DNA of 64,000 nt, taken from assembly GCA_030699385.1 (NCBI GenBank), contig JAUYMY010000054.1, positions 1-64,000 of the forward strand, given 5' to 3'. This DNA is from Methylobacter sp. (GTDB taxonomy: Bacteria > Pseudomonadota > Gammaproteobacteria > Methylococcales > Methylomonadaceae). Each line of letters starts with the position of its first letter. Within the stretch, counting starts at the first letter, position 1. Below are positions 42,608 to 51,863 of this stretch, in pieces. Under the pieces are notes generated by a model. It was given only the letters and a program-made list of their open reading frames with translations, did not search any database and was not told where the DNA came from. The position numbers were made by a program, and so were the translations under genes.

Positions 42608-45079
42608 ATGCTTAACTATATCAATTTTAAAGCACGCATCATGCTCGGTTTTCTCGCCATCATCAGCTTGATGATGGTCATTTCGGCCTCGAGTTTAATC
42701 AATCTGTTCAACACCAAGCGCGATCTGAGCGAAATCAACAGCACGCTGCTGCCCAATGCCCTGCTGATGGGACAAATGGCGCGTGATATTGTGCTGGTGC
42801 AGCAATTTTTAACCGGTGTTTCGGCCTCGCATTCGCCGACAGGCTATGAGGATGCGGAAAAATCGGCCCAGGATTTCAAAGAGGGCTTACAGCAATTCCG
42901 CCAGCGTGTCGGAAATGATGCCGAAAAATTAAAGCAGGCGGATATACTCGAACAGCGCTTCGACCTGTTTTATCAAGACGGCAAACGCATGGCCACAGCC
43001 TACATCAGCGAAGGCGTTGAAGCCGGCAATAGCTTCATGCAAGACTTCGATCAGGGCTCCTACAAGCTGTCCTCGCAAATGATCAAACTCAGAAATGCCG
43101 AGGTCAACGCCGCCAAGAACCATGTCGGCCATGTCACCGAAACCACACACCAGGTTTCCGGCGTATTGTGGACGCTGTCTTTGACTATCATCACGCTGGC
43201 AATCGGCATCGCATTGTTTTTGACCCGCCATCTCAGCAAACAAATCGGCATTGATCCGCTTTACGCCAAAGGCATCGCCAAAGAAATTGCCGCAGGCGAT
43301 TTGTCCCGGACTATCCATCTGGATGCCGATGACAAAGACAGTCTGTTACATGCGATAAAAAACATGCAACAAAAACTGCTGGCGCGCAGAACGGCGGAAC
43401 ATCAGGCCGCCGAAGAAATATTGCGCATCAAAATGGCGCTGGACAACACCAGCATAGGCATCATGATTGCCGACAATGAGCGCAACATCATTTATGTCAA
43501 CAAATCGGCAGTTAACGCATTCGGTACTATCGAGGCAAAAATCCGCGAGCAGATACCCGGCTTTTCTGCGGCAACCCTGATCGGCAACAGCATGGATAAC
43601 TTTTATCAAAATCCAGGTAAACAAGCCGAATTATTTGCCGCCTTAACCGGTACGCATAGCGAAGACATGGAACTGGGCGGACGCACCCTGATGGTCGTCG
43701 CCAACCCGATTATCAACTCACAGGACGAACGCATCGGCACCGTTACCGAGTGGCATGATCGCACCGCCGAAGTCGCTGTCGAAAAAGACGTTTCCACCAT
43801 TGTGGTTGCCGCCAGCATGGGCGATTTCAGCAAGCGTTTCGACTTGCATGGCAAAACAGGCTTTTTGCGCGAACTGGGCGAAGGTCTAAACCAGATGCTC
43901 TACACCAGCGAAACCGGCCTCAATGAAATGGTGCGAGTGCTCGGCGCACTGTCCCGTGGCGACCTGACCGAAACCATCAGCAATTATTATGACGGCACCT
44001 TCGGCCAGCTGAAAGACAACGCCAACACCACCGTAGAAAAACTCGAAAACATCATCCATCAAATCAAGGACGCCACCGACTGCATCAACACCGGCGCCAA
44101 AGAAATCGCTGCCGGCAACAATGACCTGTCGTTCCGCACCGAACAGCAGGCTGCCAGTCTGGAACAAACCGCCGCCAGCATCCATCAACTGACCTCAACG
44201 GTACAGGCCAACAGCGAAAACGCCAAACAGGCCAATTTGCTTGCGATTGGCGCAGCCGCAATCGCAAGCCAAGGCGGCGATGTGGTCGGCCAGGTCGTCA
44301 GCACGATGAATGAGATAAAAGAAGCCTCACAAAAAATCGAGGAGATCGTTTCGGTGATTGATGACATTGCGTTTCAGACCAACATTCTCGCCTTTAACGC
44401 GGCCATAGAAGCCGCTCATGCCGGTGTCCACGGACAAGGTTTTGCCGTGGTTGCCAGCGAAGTACGTCATCTTGCGCAGCGTGCCACCGTCTCCGCCGAG
44501 GAAATCAAAAGCCTGATTGAAAATTCGGTGGAAAAAATCGATGACGGCAGCAAGCTGGCAGCACAAGCCGGTTGCACGATGGATGACATACTCAGCGCCA
44601 TTACCGGTGTTACCGGCATGATGGCGGACATCAGCACCGCCTCGATTGAACAAAGCGCCGGCATCGGACAAGTCAATCTGGCCATGACACACATGGATGA
44701 AATGACACAACAAAATGCCGCGTTAGTGGAACAAGCCGCCGCCGCTGCCGAATCGTTGGGCGAGCAAGCGCAAACCCTGGCCGTCTCGGTCAGCGGCTTT
44801 AAGCTAAAGGCACAAGCCGCCGCTGCCGAATCGCTGGGCGAGCAAACGCTGAACAGCGAGGTGCTGGCTGCGCTTGAAGGCGTCATGCCACTGGCCGATG
44901 TCGCCACGCTACTGGATATGCAGCCACAACAGCCCGTACAAGACTACAAAGAACATGTTATTTGGGATGCTATAAAAACCAACAGCAACAATGCCTTGCA
45001 TAGCCTTGAACAAGCGGCAAAAGCAACATCAAAACCGCAACAACTGGCTTTTGCTAATTCCGATTGGGAGGATTTTTAA
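42608..45079 (+). CDS. Methyl-accepting chemotaxis protein with PAS domain
   Basis: An 823-residue receptor. A first membrane helix (~10-30) and a second (~175-200) border a helical-bundle periplasmic domain. HAMP and a PAS domain follow (IKMALDNTSIGIMIADNERN). The signalling hairpin is typical: IDDIAFQTNILAFNAAIEAA HAG, then GFAVVASEVRHLAQRA. AAAAESLGEQ is repeated twice near residues 715-745, from a short in-frame duplication. The last residues, DWEDF, resemble the NWETF pentapeptide that tethers CheR and CheB. GAGAGG precedes the start. It overlaps the next gene by one base. Confidence 0.95.
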   Translation: MLNYINFKARIMLGFLAIISLMMVISASSLINLFNTKRDLSEINSTLLPNALLMGQMARDIVLVQQFLTGVSASHSPTGYEDAEKSAQDFKEGLQQFRQRVGNDAEKLKQADILEQRFDLFYQDGKRMATAYISEGVEAGNSFMQDFDQGSYKLSSQMIKLRNAEVNAAKNHVGHVTETTHQVSGVLWTLSLTIITLAIGIALFLTRHLSKQIGIDPLYAKGIAKEIAAGDLSRTIHLDADDKDSLLHAIKNMQQKLLARRTAEHQAAEEILRIKMALDNTSIGIMIADNERNIIYVNKSAVNAFGTIEAKIREQIPGFSAATLIGNSMDNFYQNPGKQAELFAALTGTHSEDMELGGRTLMVVANPIINSQDERIGTVTEWHDRTAEVAVEKDVSTIVVAASMGDFSKRFDLHGKTGFLRELGEGLNQMLYTSETGLNEMVRVLGALSRGDLTETISNYYDGTFGQLKDNANTTVEKLENIIHQIKDATDCINTGAKEIAAGNNDLSFRTEQQAASLEQTAASIHQLTSTVQANSENAKQANLLAIGAAAIASQGGDVVGQVVSTMNEIKEASQKIEEIVSVIDDIAFQTNILAFNAAIEAAHAGVHGQGFAVVASEVRHLAQRATVSAEEIKSLIENSVEKIDDGSKLAAQAGCTMDDILSAITGVTGMMADISTASIEQSAGIGQVNLAMTHMDEMTQQNAALVEQAAAAAESLGEQAQTLAVSVSGFKLKAQAAAAESLGEQTLNSEVLAALEGVMPLADVATLLDMQPQQPVQDYKEHVIWDAIKTNSNNALHSLEQAAKATSKPQQLAFANSDWEDF

Positions 45080-46179
45080 TGAACGCTATTGATGTAGACC
45101 CTGCCCTTAATGATATGCCCGAGTCCGAGAAAAAAAGTATGTCCAAGAAACTGAAAAAGAACGCCTTACAAGCGCAAAAAGAAGCGCTGCGCACCTTGCA
45201 AAAAAACTCAGAAAAATTAACTCTTTTTAATGTGCAGCTTAGCCGATTGATCAATGAACTACCGGATACCGTGCTGCTTAAGAGCCGTGAGGGGCGAAAA
45301 TTAATTACCAATAAACTCACTAAACAGCTGTTTAAGCTGCATGATTTGGACTGGTACGGCAAAACCGAATTGATTTCATTGATCGCGCAGGAGGCGCATA
45401 ACAGGCTGTTGTTAGAAGATGAATTGAAATCGGCCTTAGCTAAAAATCAGTTCAAATTGTACTATCAAATTCAAGTAGATAACGACCGTCAAATGATAGG
45501 TTGCGAAGCGCTGCTGCGCTGGGAACATCCGCAATACGGGTTGATTATGCCGGAGCAATTTATCACCATTGCCGAAAACAACGGCCTGATTCTGCCTATC
45601 GGTGCCTGGGTGTTGCAGACCGCCTGCGAACAGCTCAAACACTGGCAAGATCACCCGCAACTCAAAGAGTTACCGATTGCCGTCAACATCAGCTCGTACC
45701 AATTTAGCCAGCCTGAGTTTGTTAAACAATTGCGCAAGCTGTTAAAAAAAACCGACATCAAACCCGAAAAGCTCAAGTTGGAACTGACCGAAAGCCTGAT
45801 GCAGAAAAACATCAGTGATACCATCGAAAAAATGGACGCGCTGAAACAGCTCGGCATCCGCTTTTTAATGGATAATTTCGGTACCGGTTATTCCTCGTTG
45901 AGCCATTTAAAAAAGCTGCCCATCGACCAGCTGAAAATCGACCAGTTTCTGATGCGCGACATCGCTTTCGACGACACTGACATCATGATGGTCAAAACCA
46001 TCATTGACATGACCTGCAGACTGGGCATCGGCATGGTGGCCGGTTACGTGGAAACCGAACAGCAATTTAGCCGCCTAAAAGACATCGGCTGCACCGCCTA
46101 TCAAGGTTATTTGTTCGGCAAGCCGATGCCGCCGGATGAATTTGAACAACAGATGAGTGAGGTACCGGCGCTTGTTTAG
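45079..46179 (+). CDS. EAL-domain protein with degenerate catalytic site
   Basis: A 366-residue protein. The N-terminal ~110 residues are basic and helical, and the rest is an EAL domain: GCEALLRWEHPQYGLIMPEQ, AVNISSYQFSQPEF, ELTESLMQ, DNFGTGYSSLSHLKKLPID. Active EAL enzymes have DDFGTGYSSL and an EGVET loop; here these are DNFG and GYVET, so an acidic metal ligand and the catalytic Glu position are altered. It may bind c-di-GMP as a receptor and not cut it. The ATG overlaps the chemoreceptor stop (TAATG) with GGGAGG upstream, so the two are coupled. Confidence 0.9.
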   Translation: MNAIDVDPALNDMPESEKKSMSKKLKKNALQAQKEALRTLQKNSEKLTLFNVQLSRLINELPDTVLLKSREGRKLITNKLTKQLFKLHDLDWYGKTELISLIAQEAHNRLLLEDELKSALAKNQFKLYYQIQVDNDRQMIGCEALLRWEHPQYGLIMPEQFITIAENNGLILPIGAWVLQTACEQLKHWQDHPQLKELPIAVNISSYQFSQPEFVKQLRKLLKKTDIKPEKLKLELTESLMQKNISDTIEKMDALKQLGIRFLMDNFGTGYSSLSHLKKLPIDQLKIDQFLMRDIAFDDTDIMMVKTIIDMTCRLGIGMVAGYVETEQQFSRLKDIGCTAYQGYLFGKPMPPDEFEQQMSEVPALV

Positions 46180-46224
46180 AGGTATCAACAAAAACAGCCA
46201 TAAAAATTTCACTCAGGATTAACC

Positions 46225-48735
46225 ATGCCGACCCATCAATTTGTTATCAGCAAACCCAAAGCATCTATCACCAAATTGCCCGAACGGGGCATCAAGAAAG
46301 ATGATTTTATCGACAACTTCAAACAATATTATGTGCATTTGCTAGGCCGTGATGAAAACTGCCGGTCGCCTTATTATGCCGGCGAGGCTTTATCACTGGC
46401 GATACGCGACCGCCTGATGGAGCATTGGAAAGTCACCCACCAAACCTATAAAAGCAACGATTGCAGGCGGGGCTATTATCTGTCGATGGAGTTTTTAATG
46501 GGGCGGACCTTGAGTAATGCCATGCTCAATCTCGGTGTAACCGGCACCGTCACCAAAGCCATGTATGATCTCGGCATCGCCATTGAAGAGCTGATTAGCA
46601 GTGAACAAGATGCAGGACTCGGTAACGGCGGCTTGGGCCGTCTCGCCGCCTGTTTTATCGACAGCTGCGCGACCTTGCAACTGCCGGTTATCGGTTACGG
46701 TTTACGTTATGAATACGGCATGTTTACCCAAACTATTGTTGACGGCGAACAGGTAGAAAAACCCGACCATTGGCTGCGTCACGGCAACGTTTGGGAAATA
46801 GAACGGCTGGAATATTCGCACAGCATTAAATTTGCCGGCCATACCGAAGTGCAAACCGATGAAGACGGCAAGCAACGGCATTGCTGGGTCGGCACCTCTG
46901 ACGTGTTGGCCGTGCCTTTCGATACGCCGATACCCGGTTATCAAAACGGCACTGTCAATTCGTTGCGGCTGTGGAAGGCGGTAGCAACCGAAGAATTCAA
47001 TCTGGATGAATTTAACGCAGGCGATTATGCCGAAGCCGTCGCCGCGAAAATTATCGCCGAAAATATCACCATGGTGTTGTACCCGAACGACGCCAACGAA
47101 AACGGCAAAGAGCTGAGATTGCGCCAGCAATATTTTTTAGCCTCCGCCAGCTTGCAGGATGTTCTTGCCCATTGGGTCGGAGGCGTACACGGCAGCGATT
47201 TTAGCCGCTTTGCCGAAAAAAGCTGTTTTCAATTAAACGACACTCATCCGAGTATTGCGATAGCCGAACTGATGCGCCTGCTGATGGATGTTCACGGCTT
47301 AAGCTGGGACACAGCTTGGGACATCACCGAAAACACCATGGCTTACACCAATCATACCCTGTTACCGGAAGCCCTTGAAAAATGGCCGGTTGAGTTGATG
47401 CAACGCTTATTGCCGCGCTTGATGGACATTATTTTTGAAATCAATGCCCGCTTTATGGCTAAAGTGTCGATGCACTGGCCCGGTGAGAACGAGCGATTAA
47501 GCCGAATGTCCATCATCGAAGAGAGCAATGGACAACAAATAAGAATGGCGCATCTGGCCATCGTCGGCAGTTTTTCCGTCAATGGCGTTGCAAGGCTGCA
47601 TTCGCAGTTGTTGCAACAAGGCTTGTTCAGCGACTTTTATGCCTTGTGGCCGGATAAATTCAACAACAAAACCAATGGCGTGACGCCACGGCGCTGGCTG
47701 GCCGCCTGCAATCCGGAGCTGGCAAACCTGATAACGGAAACCATAGGCGACCTTTGGATTACCGATTTATCGCAACTGAAAAAACTGGAACCTTATGCCA
47801 ATAACGCGCACTTTCGGCAGCGCTGGCATGGCATCAAACAGGCCGCCAAACAGCGCCTAATCGATTATAAAAGAAGCAAGCATGAAACCGAACTGCATCT
47901 GAATGCCGATGCGCTGTTCGATGTGCAGGTCAAGCGTATTCATGAATACAAGCGCCAACTGCTCAATGTCCTGCACGTCATCCATTTGTATAACTGCCTC
48001 AAAAAAGGCGATACCGACCGGGTGCCGCGCTGCGTGTTAATCGGCGGCAAAGCGGCGCCCGGTTATCGCATGGCGAAAAAGACCATCAAATTGATCAATA
48101 ACGTCGCCCAAGTTATCAATTCCGACCCGGATGTAGGCGACCAATTGACCTTGCTATTTTTACCGGATTACCGCGTTTCGGCGATGGAAAAAATCTGCCC
48201 CGGCGCTGACTTGTCCGAACAAATATCCACCGCCGGCAAGGAAGCATCCGGCACCGGCAATATGAAACTGATGATGAACGGCGCTATCACCATCGGCACA
48301 CTGGACGGCGCCAACATTGAAATCCGCGAAGAAGTGGGCGATGAAAACTTTTTCCTGTTCGGCTTGACCGAAGAACAAATCGAAGCAAGGCGCCCCCACT
48401 ACGATCCGCTTGAGATAATCGACCAGGATGAAGACTTGCAGCAAGTCATGCATCTGCTGGAATCCGGCTATTTTAACCAGTTCGAACCGGGGTTATTTGA
48501 CGACCTGATTAACTCCATCAAAAGCCCGCATGACCCGTGGATGACCATTGCCGATTTTCGCAGCTTTATCGATGCTCAAAAACGTGTCGAAGACGCCTAT
48601 CGGGATAAAGATCATTGGACAAAAATGAGTATCTTAAATTGCGCCAACAGCGGCAAGTTTTCTACCGACAGGACGATTAGCGAATACAACCGCGATATAT
48701 GGAAATTAGAAAAGCAGCCGGTAAAACGCAAGTAA
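46225..48735 (+). CDS. glgP: Glycogen/starch phosphorylase
   Basis: An 836-residue enzyme releasing glucose-1-phosphate from glycogen. Landmarks: YYLSMEFLMGRTLSNAMLNL, DAGLGNGGLGRLAACFIDS, GYGLRYEYGMF, QLNDTHPSIAIAELMRLL, NHTLLPEALEKWP, the NGV loop in KFNNKTNGVTPRRWL, DVQVKRIHEYKRQLLN and the PLP lysine in ASGTGNMKLMMNGAITIGTL. It follows the c-di-GMP and chemotaxis genes with a 45-bp gap and its own CAGGA, so stored carbon use may be linked to those signals. The length is standard. Confidence 0.97.
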   Translation: MPTHQFVISKPKASITKLPERGIKKDDFIDNFKQYYVHLLGRDENCRSPYYAGEALSLAIRDRLMEHWKVTHQTYKSNDCRRGYYLSMEFLMGRTLSNAMLNLGVTGTVTKAMYDLGIAIEELISSEQDAGLGNGGLGRLAACFIDSCATLQLPVIGYGLRYEYGMFTQTIVDGEQVEKPDHWLRHGNVWEIERLEYSHSIKFAGHTEVQTDEDGKQRHCWVGTSDVLAVPFDTPIPGYQNGTVNSLRLWKAVATEEFNLDEFNAGDYAEAVAAKIIAENITMVLYPNDANENGKELRLRQQYFLASASLQDVLAHWVGGVHGSDFSRFAEKSCFQLNDTHPSIAIAELMRLLMDVHGLSWDTAWDITENTMAYTNHTLLPEALEKWPVELMQRLLPRLMDIIFEINARFMAKVSMHWPGENERLSRMSIIEESNGQQIRMAHLAIVGSFSVNGVARLHSQLLQQGLFSDFYALWPDKFNNKTNGVTPRRWLAACNPELANLITETIGDLWITDLSQLKKLEPYANNAHFRQRWHGIKQAAKQRLIDYKRSKHETELHLNADALFDVQVKRIHEYKRQLLNVLHVIHLYNCLKKGDTDRVPRCVLIGGKAAPGYRMAKKTIKLINNVAQVINSDPDVGDQLTLLFLPDYRVSAMEKICPGADLSEQISTAGKEASGTGNMKLMMNGAITIGTLDGANIEIREEVGDENFFLFGLTEEQIEARRPHYDPLEIIDQDEDLQQVMHLLESGYFNQFEPGLFDDLINSIKSPHDPWMTIADFRSFIDAQKRVEDAYRDKDHWTKMSILNCANSGKFSTDRTISEYNRDIWKLEKQPVKRK

Positions 48736-48774
48736 CCATTAACTTTCCACTCGTTTAATACGAGGGTATACACT

Positions 48775-49359
48775 ATGAAACGTAATACACCATTTAAAAG
48801 TCTTAGACACGATCAATTATTAGAACACAGCCACTATATTGCTTTCCATGAAGCAGGACATGCAGCGGCTATTTATTTAAATAACAAAATCAGGAATCTT
48901 GCGCCGGTTTCTTTTCAGATAATAATAAAAGATTTACAGAGCACATCTGAAGAAAGCATCCTGGTTTATCAGGTCGCCCAAAACGATAATAGGGCAAAGG
49001 AAGATCATATAACTGCGTTTGAAGTAGACATTATTAACCTGCTTATCGGTCCACTGGCGGAGGCTAAATATATTGCAGATACCGATGATGAACTGTTTAG
49101 CCACAAATTAGTTAATCTGAAAGCATTGAAAAACTATGGCGGCAGTTCCGATCTTGATAGTGTCGATGAATATTTAAATTATTTTTCTACCTGCAAACAA
49201 CAGCAGGCCAAAAAATTGGATGAGTTGTTTGCCGTCGCCGTTAATTTCATTAATGACAGAACAAACTGGGCAGCGATTACCAAGCTGGCTCACTATATAC
49301 TCAATAGCAATAAAAATATTATTAATTGCGAAGATGTGGCTTATCTATTGGAACATTAG
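48775..49359 (+). CDS. HExxH-containing protein (M41-like metalloprotease motif)
   Basis: A 194-residue protein with HYIAFHEAGHAAAIYLN near the N-terminus, an HExxH zinc motif placed as in FtsH-type (M41) peptidases, and later LLIGPLAEAKYIAD, which resembles the GGRxAE helix of M41, with a conserved Glu. There is no AAA domain or membrane helix. It may be a small stand-alone peptidase or an inactive relative. It is 39 bp after glgP with GAGG upstream, so probably in the same operon. Confidence 0.7.
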   Translation: MKRNTPFKSLRHDQLLEHSHYIAFHEAGHAAAIYLNNKIRNLAPVSFQIIIKDLQSTSEESILVYQVAQNDNRAKEDHITAFEVDIINLLIGPLAEAKYIADTDDELFSHKLVNLKALKNYGGSSDLDSVDEYLNYFSTCKQQQAKKLDELFAVAVNFINDRTNWAAITKLAHYILNSNKNIINCEDVAYLLEH

Positions 49360-49472
49360 GCCGCGCTTAGCAAAATCATAGGCACCTTATATAAGCAGAT
49401 TGAAATATTTTTCTAACAACCAGAAAAACCGTATATACTGTTTTTTTATTAAACCTAATAAGGTGAGACCTG

Positions 49473-49910
49473 ATGAACCCCAAACCCGCTAAAGCCAAAG
49501 AAACGTCAACAGAGCAAAGCCAAAACGAAGCGGCTGTCGAGCCCTTAGTAAAGCGCGAAGCCATCAAAAAAACGTCAAAAAAACCGGCAACTACAGCGCC
49601 CGATAAAGCTACAAATACCAAAGAAGCCGTTGATGAACCGGTAAAAAAAATGAAAGACCCGGTTAAAAAAAGAAAAAACCTTAAAGAAAAAGTAATCAGG
49701 GATAGCTTTTCATTTCCAGAACAGGATTATCTGAAAATTTCAGCACTGAAAAAAGCCTGCTTGGCAGAAGGAGTCCATGTTAAAAAAAGCGAGCTTCTTC
49801 GTGCAGGACTTAAGTTACTTCAGCAGTTAAGTATGACCGAACTAAAGCAAGTCATCGAAGAGGTTGAAAAAGTGAAAACCGGCCGCCCGAACGCTTCACA
49901 CATTTCTTAA
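49473..49910 (+). CDS. Lys-rich protein with ribbon-helix-helix-like C-terminus
   Basis: A 145-residue basic protein. The first ~70 residues are disordered and rich in Lys, Ala, Pro and Glu, like histone-H1-type tails. The last ~70 (VIRDSFSFPEQDYLKISALK, HVKKSELLRAGLKLLQQLS) fit a ribbon-helix-helix fold: a basic beta strand, then a helix and a KSELLRAGL helix. Likely a nucleoid-associated or regulatory DNA-binding protein. AAGGTGA precedes the ATG. It may have its own promoter (114-bp gap). Confidence 0.68.
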   Translation: MNPKPAKAKETSTEQSQNEAAVEPLVKREAIKKTSKKPATTAPDKATNTKEAVDEPVKKMKDPVKKRKNLKEKVIRDSFSFPEQDYLKISALKKACLAEGVHVKKSELLRAGLKLLQQLSMTELKQVIEEVEKVKTGRPNASHIS

Positions 49911-49990
49911 AATATGCCTCGTTCCCAATTTCCAGTTTTCATCGTTACACACATCCTGCAACAGCCCGCCTGATTAGGGTATTACACAGT

Positions 49991-50074
49991 AGACCTTCCA
50001 GTTTTTTACTGGAGCCGCTCCCGGCGGCTCCAGCACTTCCGCCATCCATGGCAGTCGTAAAACCTGGAAGGTCT
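49991..50074. repeat. Family E repeat, copy 1
   Basis: An 84-bp hairpin between AGACCTTCCAG and CTGGAAGGTCT, with an inner stem TGGAGCCGCTCCCGGCGGCTCCA. The copy at 55355-55438 is its reverse complement over nearly all of its length. Confidence 0.85.
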
Positions 50075-50112
50075 AGCCGGCATGGTTCCCAGATTCAAAC
50101 GCGCCAGGAAAA

Positions 50113-51132
50113 TTATTTCAACAAGCCGCGCAAATTAACCAGTCTTTTGACAATTTCGCCGCGCATTTGCTCGCGTCCTATTGAATGTTTCACACCGCTG
50201 CCCAAACCCGCTACTTGATCGGTAAAACTGCGGTTGGCGTAAAAAACCAGCGAACCGTCGCGATACGGCAGACAGGCAATACTGAGCTGATTGGAATTAT
50301 AAGAATGGCCGACATAAAACTGCCGGGACAACATCACTTCACCGGCCTCAGACGACAACAGGATGCGATGACCCAATATCGCGGTCGGACGGCCTTCAAC
50401 CTTGCGATTGAGCCAGAAAAACTGTTCGGTCGCGCCGGCCGGCATTGCCGCCGGGTAGTTTAACCACATCTTGTAGACAGCTGGAAAATAGCGCGTCAAC
50501 ACTTTGTTAGCCATCGTCGCTGCGCGCAATTCTTCAGAGGGCCTAGCAAACAAACCATCGCCACGATCATAATGGGCCAGGCCTTTCAAACCCTTTTGCC
50601 GATAAGCTTGCAAGCGTTCCAGCAGAATGGCTCGATAGGCTTGAGAGGCCGCGTCGGCATCAGTAGCCTTAATGTCGGCCAGAGTATTGAACTCGTCAGT
50701 CGACAGATTGAATTGACTGCCCGGTTCTGCGCGCAATAATTTTTTGGCTTCGCTACTGCCCGCCTTTAAGCTGAAACCTTTGAACGATTCCAAGCCGGCG
50801 TTGGCCGGTATCATGCCTTGAGCCGTGATGTCGGTATCGACACTTGCCAAACTTTTTTCGTTAATAAATTTAACCAGCGTGTCCGGTTTAGCCGGCATAT
50901 ACATCACCACGCCAGCGGCCAATTCTTTATCGTTGTTTTCTGCAATGTCGAAAGGAACGGTTTTACCCTGCTCCAGTTCCGCCAACTGTTTCGCGTCCAT
51001 GCCCAGCAATTTCATCAATGCCGGAACCTCCGACGCAGTGTCGGCTTGCGCTGAAAAAGCGCCCAGCAATCCCAGTACCATCACAATGCGGGGGAAAATC
51101 CTGTTAAATCTTATAGTCTGTTGAACTGACAT
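50113..51132 (-). CDS. Exported protein of unknown function
   Basis: A 339-residue protein with a signal peptide (RIVMVLGLLGAFSAQA) and a largely soluble mature part. It includes a segment AQGMIPANAGLESFKGFSL and a C-terminal beta-rich part (RILLSSEAGEVMLSRQFYVG, LSIACLPYRDGSLVFYANRS). I do not recognise the family. AGAGGT is a good ribosome-binding site. It is the last gene of the minus-strand envelope series. Confidence 0.72.
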   Translation of the reverse strand: MSVQQTIRFNRIFPRIVMVLGLLGAFSAQADTASEVPALMKLLGMDAKQLAELEQGKTVPFDIAENNDKELAAGVVMYMPAKPDTLVKFINEKSLASVDTDITAQGMIPANAGLESFKGFSLKAGSSEAKKLLRAEPGSQFNLSTDEFNTLADIKATDADAASQAYRAILLERLQAYRQKGLKGLAHYDRGDGLFARPSEELRAATMANKVLTRYFPAVYKMWLNYPAAMPAGATEQFFWLNRKVEGRPTAILGHRILLSSEAGEVMLSRQFYVGHSYNSNQLSIACLPYRDGSLVFYANRSFTDQVAGLGSGVKHSIGREQMRGEIVKRLVNLRGLLK

Positions 51133-51164
51133 TATTACTTACCTCTTAAGTTTTACTTAGCGAG

Positions 51165-51285
51165 AAAAAATAGAACACGGATTGCACGGATAAAACGGGT
51201 TTACACAGATAATCAGTGATTATCCGTCTAATCAGTATTATCCGTGTTCCATTTGATTTTTTTTAGCCTTCGTTGAGCAATTACT
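51165..51285. repeat. Family A repeat, diverged copy
   Basis: AGAACACGGATTGCACGGAT, GGGTTTACACAGATAATCAG and ATTATCCGTGTTCC form the palindromic core; the ends (TTAGCGAGAAAA, TTCGTTGAGCAATTAC) are worn versions of the family A TIR. It separates two genes of the envelope series. Confidence 0.65.
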
Positions 51286-51290
51286 ACAAA

Positions 51291-51839
51291 TTAATGAGCT
51301 TGTACCGGATAATCCTGGACGATTTTCTCGACCACTTCTTTTATGTGTTCGGCGTTGGTTTCCGGTTTATCCACCGTGGCTGAACCGGTTCCGCGAAAGA
51401 CCAGTTTTTGTGTCTTTGCATCGACGAAATCCAGCACCAACGTACCTTGGGTATATTGCGACACATCGGTATAACCCGCAGGCGCGCCCGTCCAGCTGCC
51501 GTAATGCCCATAGCGATAGGGTGCGCCATAACTCATTGATGATGATTGATGCACGCTCAGTTTTTCCTGGGTAGAAAGTCGGCGCACGATATGAAGATCG
51601 GCGTTTTCAGAGACTTCGACCAGCGAGCGGGCGCCTAATTGCGTGCGCAGTGTATTCTGAAAAGCCGCTTCAACCGAGGGCGCCAACGGCATTTGATCAT
51701 CGGAGGGCACCAAGCTATAGGTTTTGTAATTTTGGAAAACAGCCGATTTATCATAATCGGTAACGACGCTGACCGATGAACAAGCGGCCAAATACAAGCT
51801 TGCGGCCAAGATGGCATAGCGTTTAATGGTTACATTCAT
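51291..51839 (-). CDS. DUF4136-type lipoprotein
   Basis: A 182-residue outer-envelope lipoprotein with signal and lipobox LAAC (LAASLYLAACSSV). The start of the mature part, VSVVTDYDKSAVFQNYKTYS, is the DUF4136 hallmark, and TQGTLVLDFVDAKTQKLVFR with GTGSATVD is the conserved C-terminal strand pair. The function of the family is unknown. AAGGAGA gives a strong ribosome-binding site, 24 bp after the next gene upstream ends. Confidence 0.85.
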   Translation of the reverse strand: MNVTIKRYAILAASLYLAACSSVSVVTDYDKSAVFQNYKTYSLVPSDDQMPLAPSVEAAFQNTLRTQLGARSLVEVSENADLHIVRRLSTQEKLSVHQSSSMSYGAPYRYGHYGSWTGAPAGYTDVSQYTQGTLVLDFVDAKTQKLVFRGTGSATVDKPETNAEHIKEVVEKIVQDYPVQAH

Positions 51840-51863
51840 AAAATATCTCCTTAATTTAATTAA

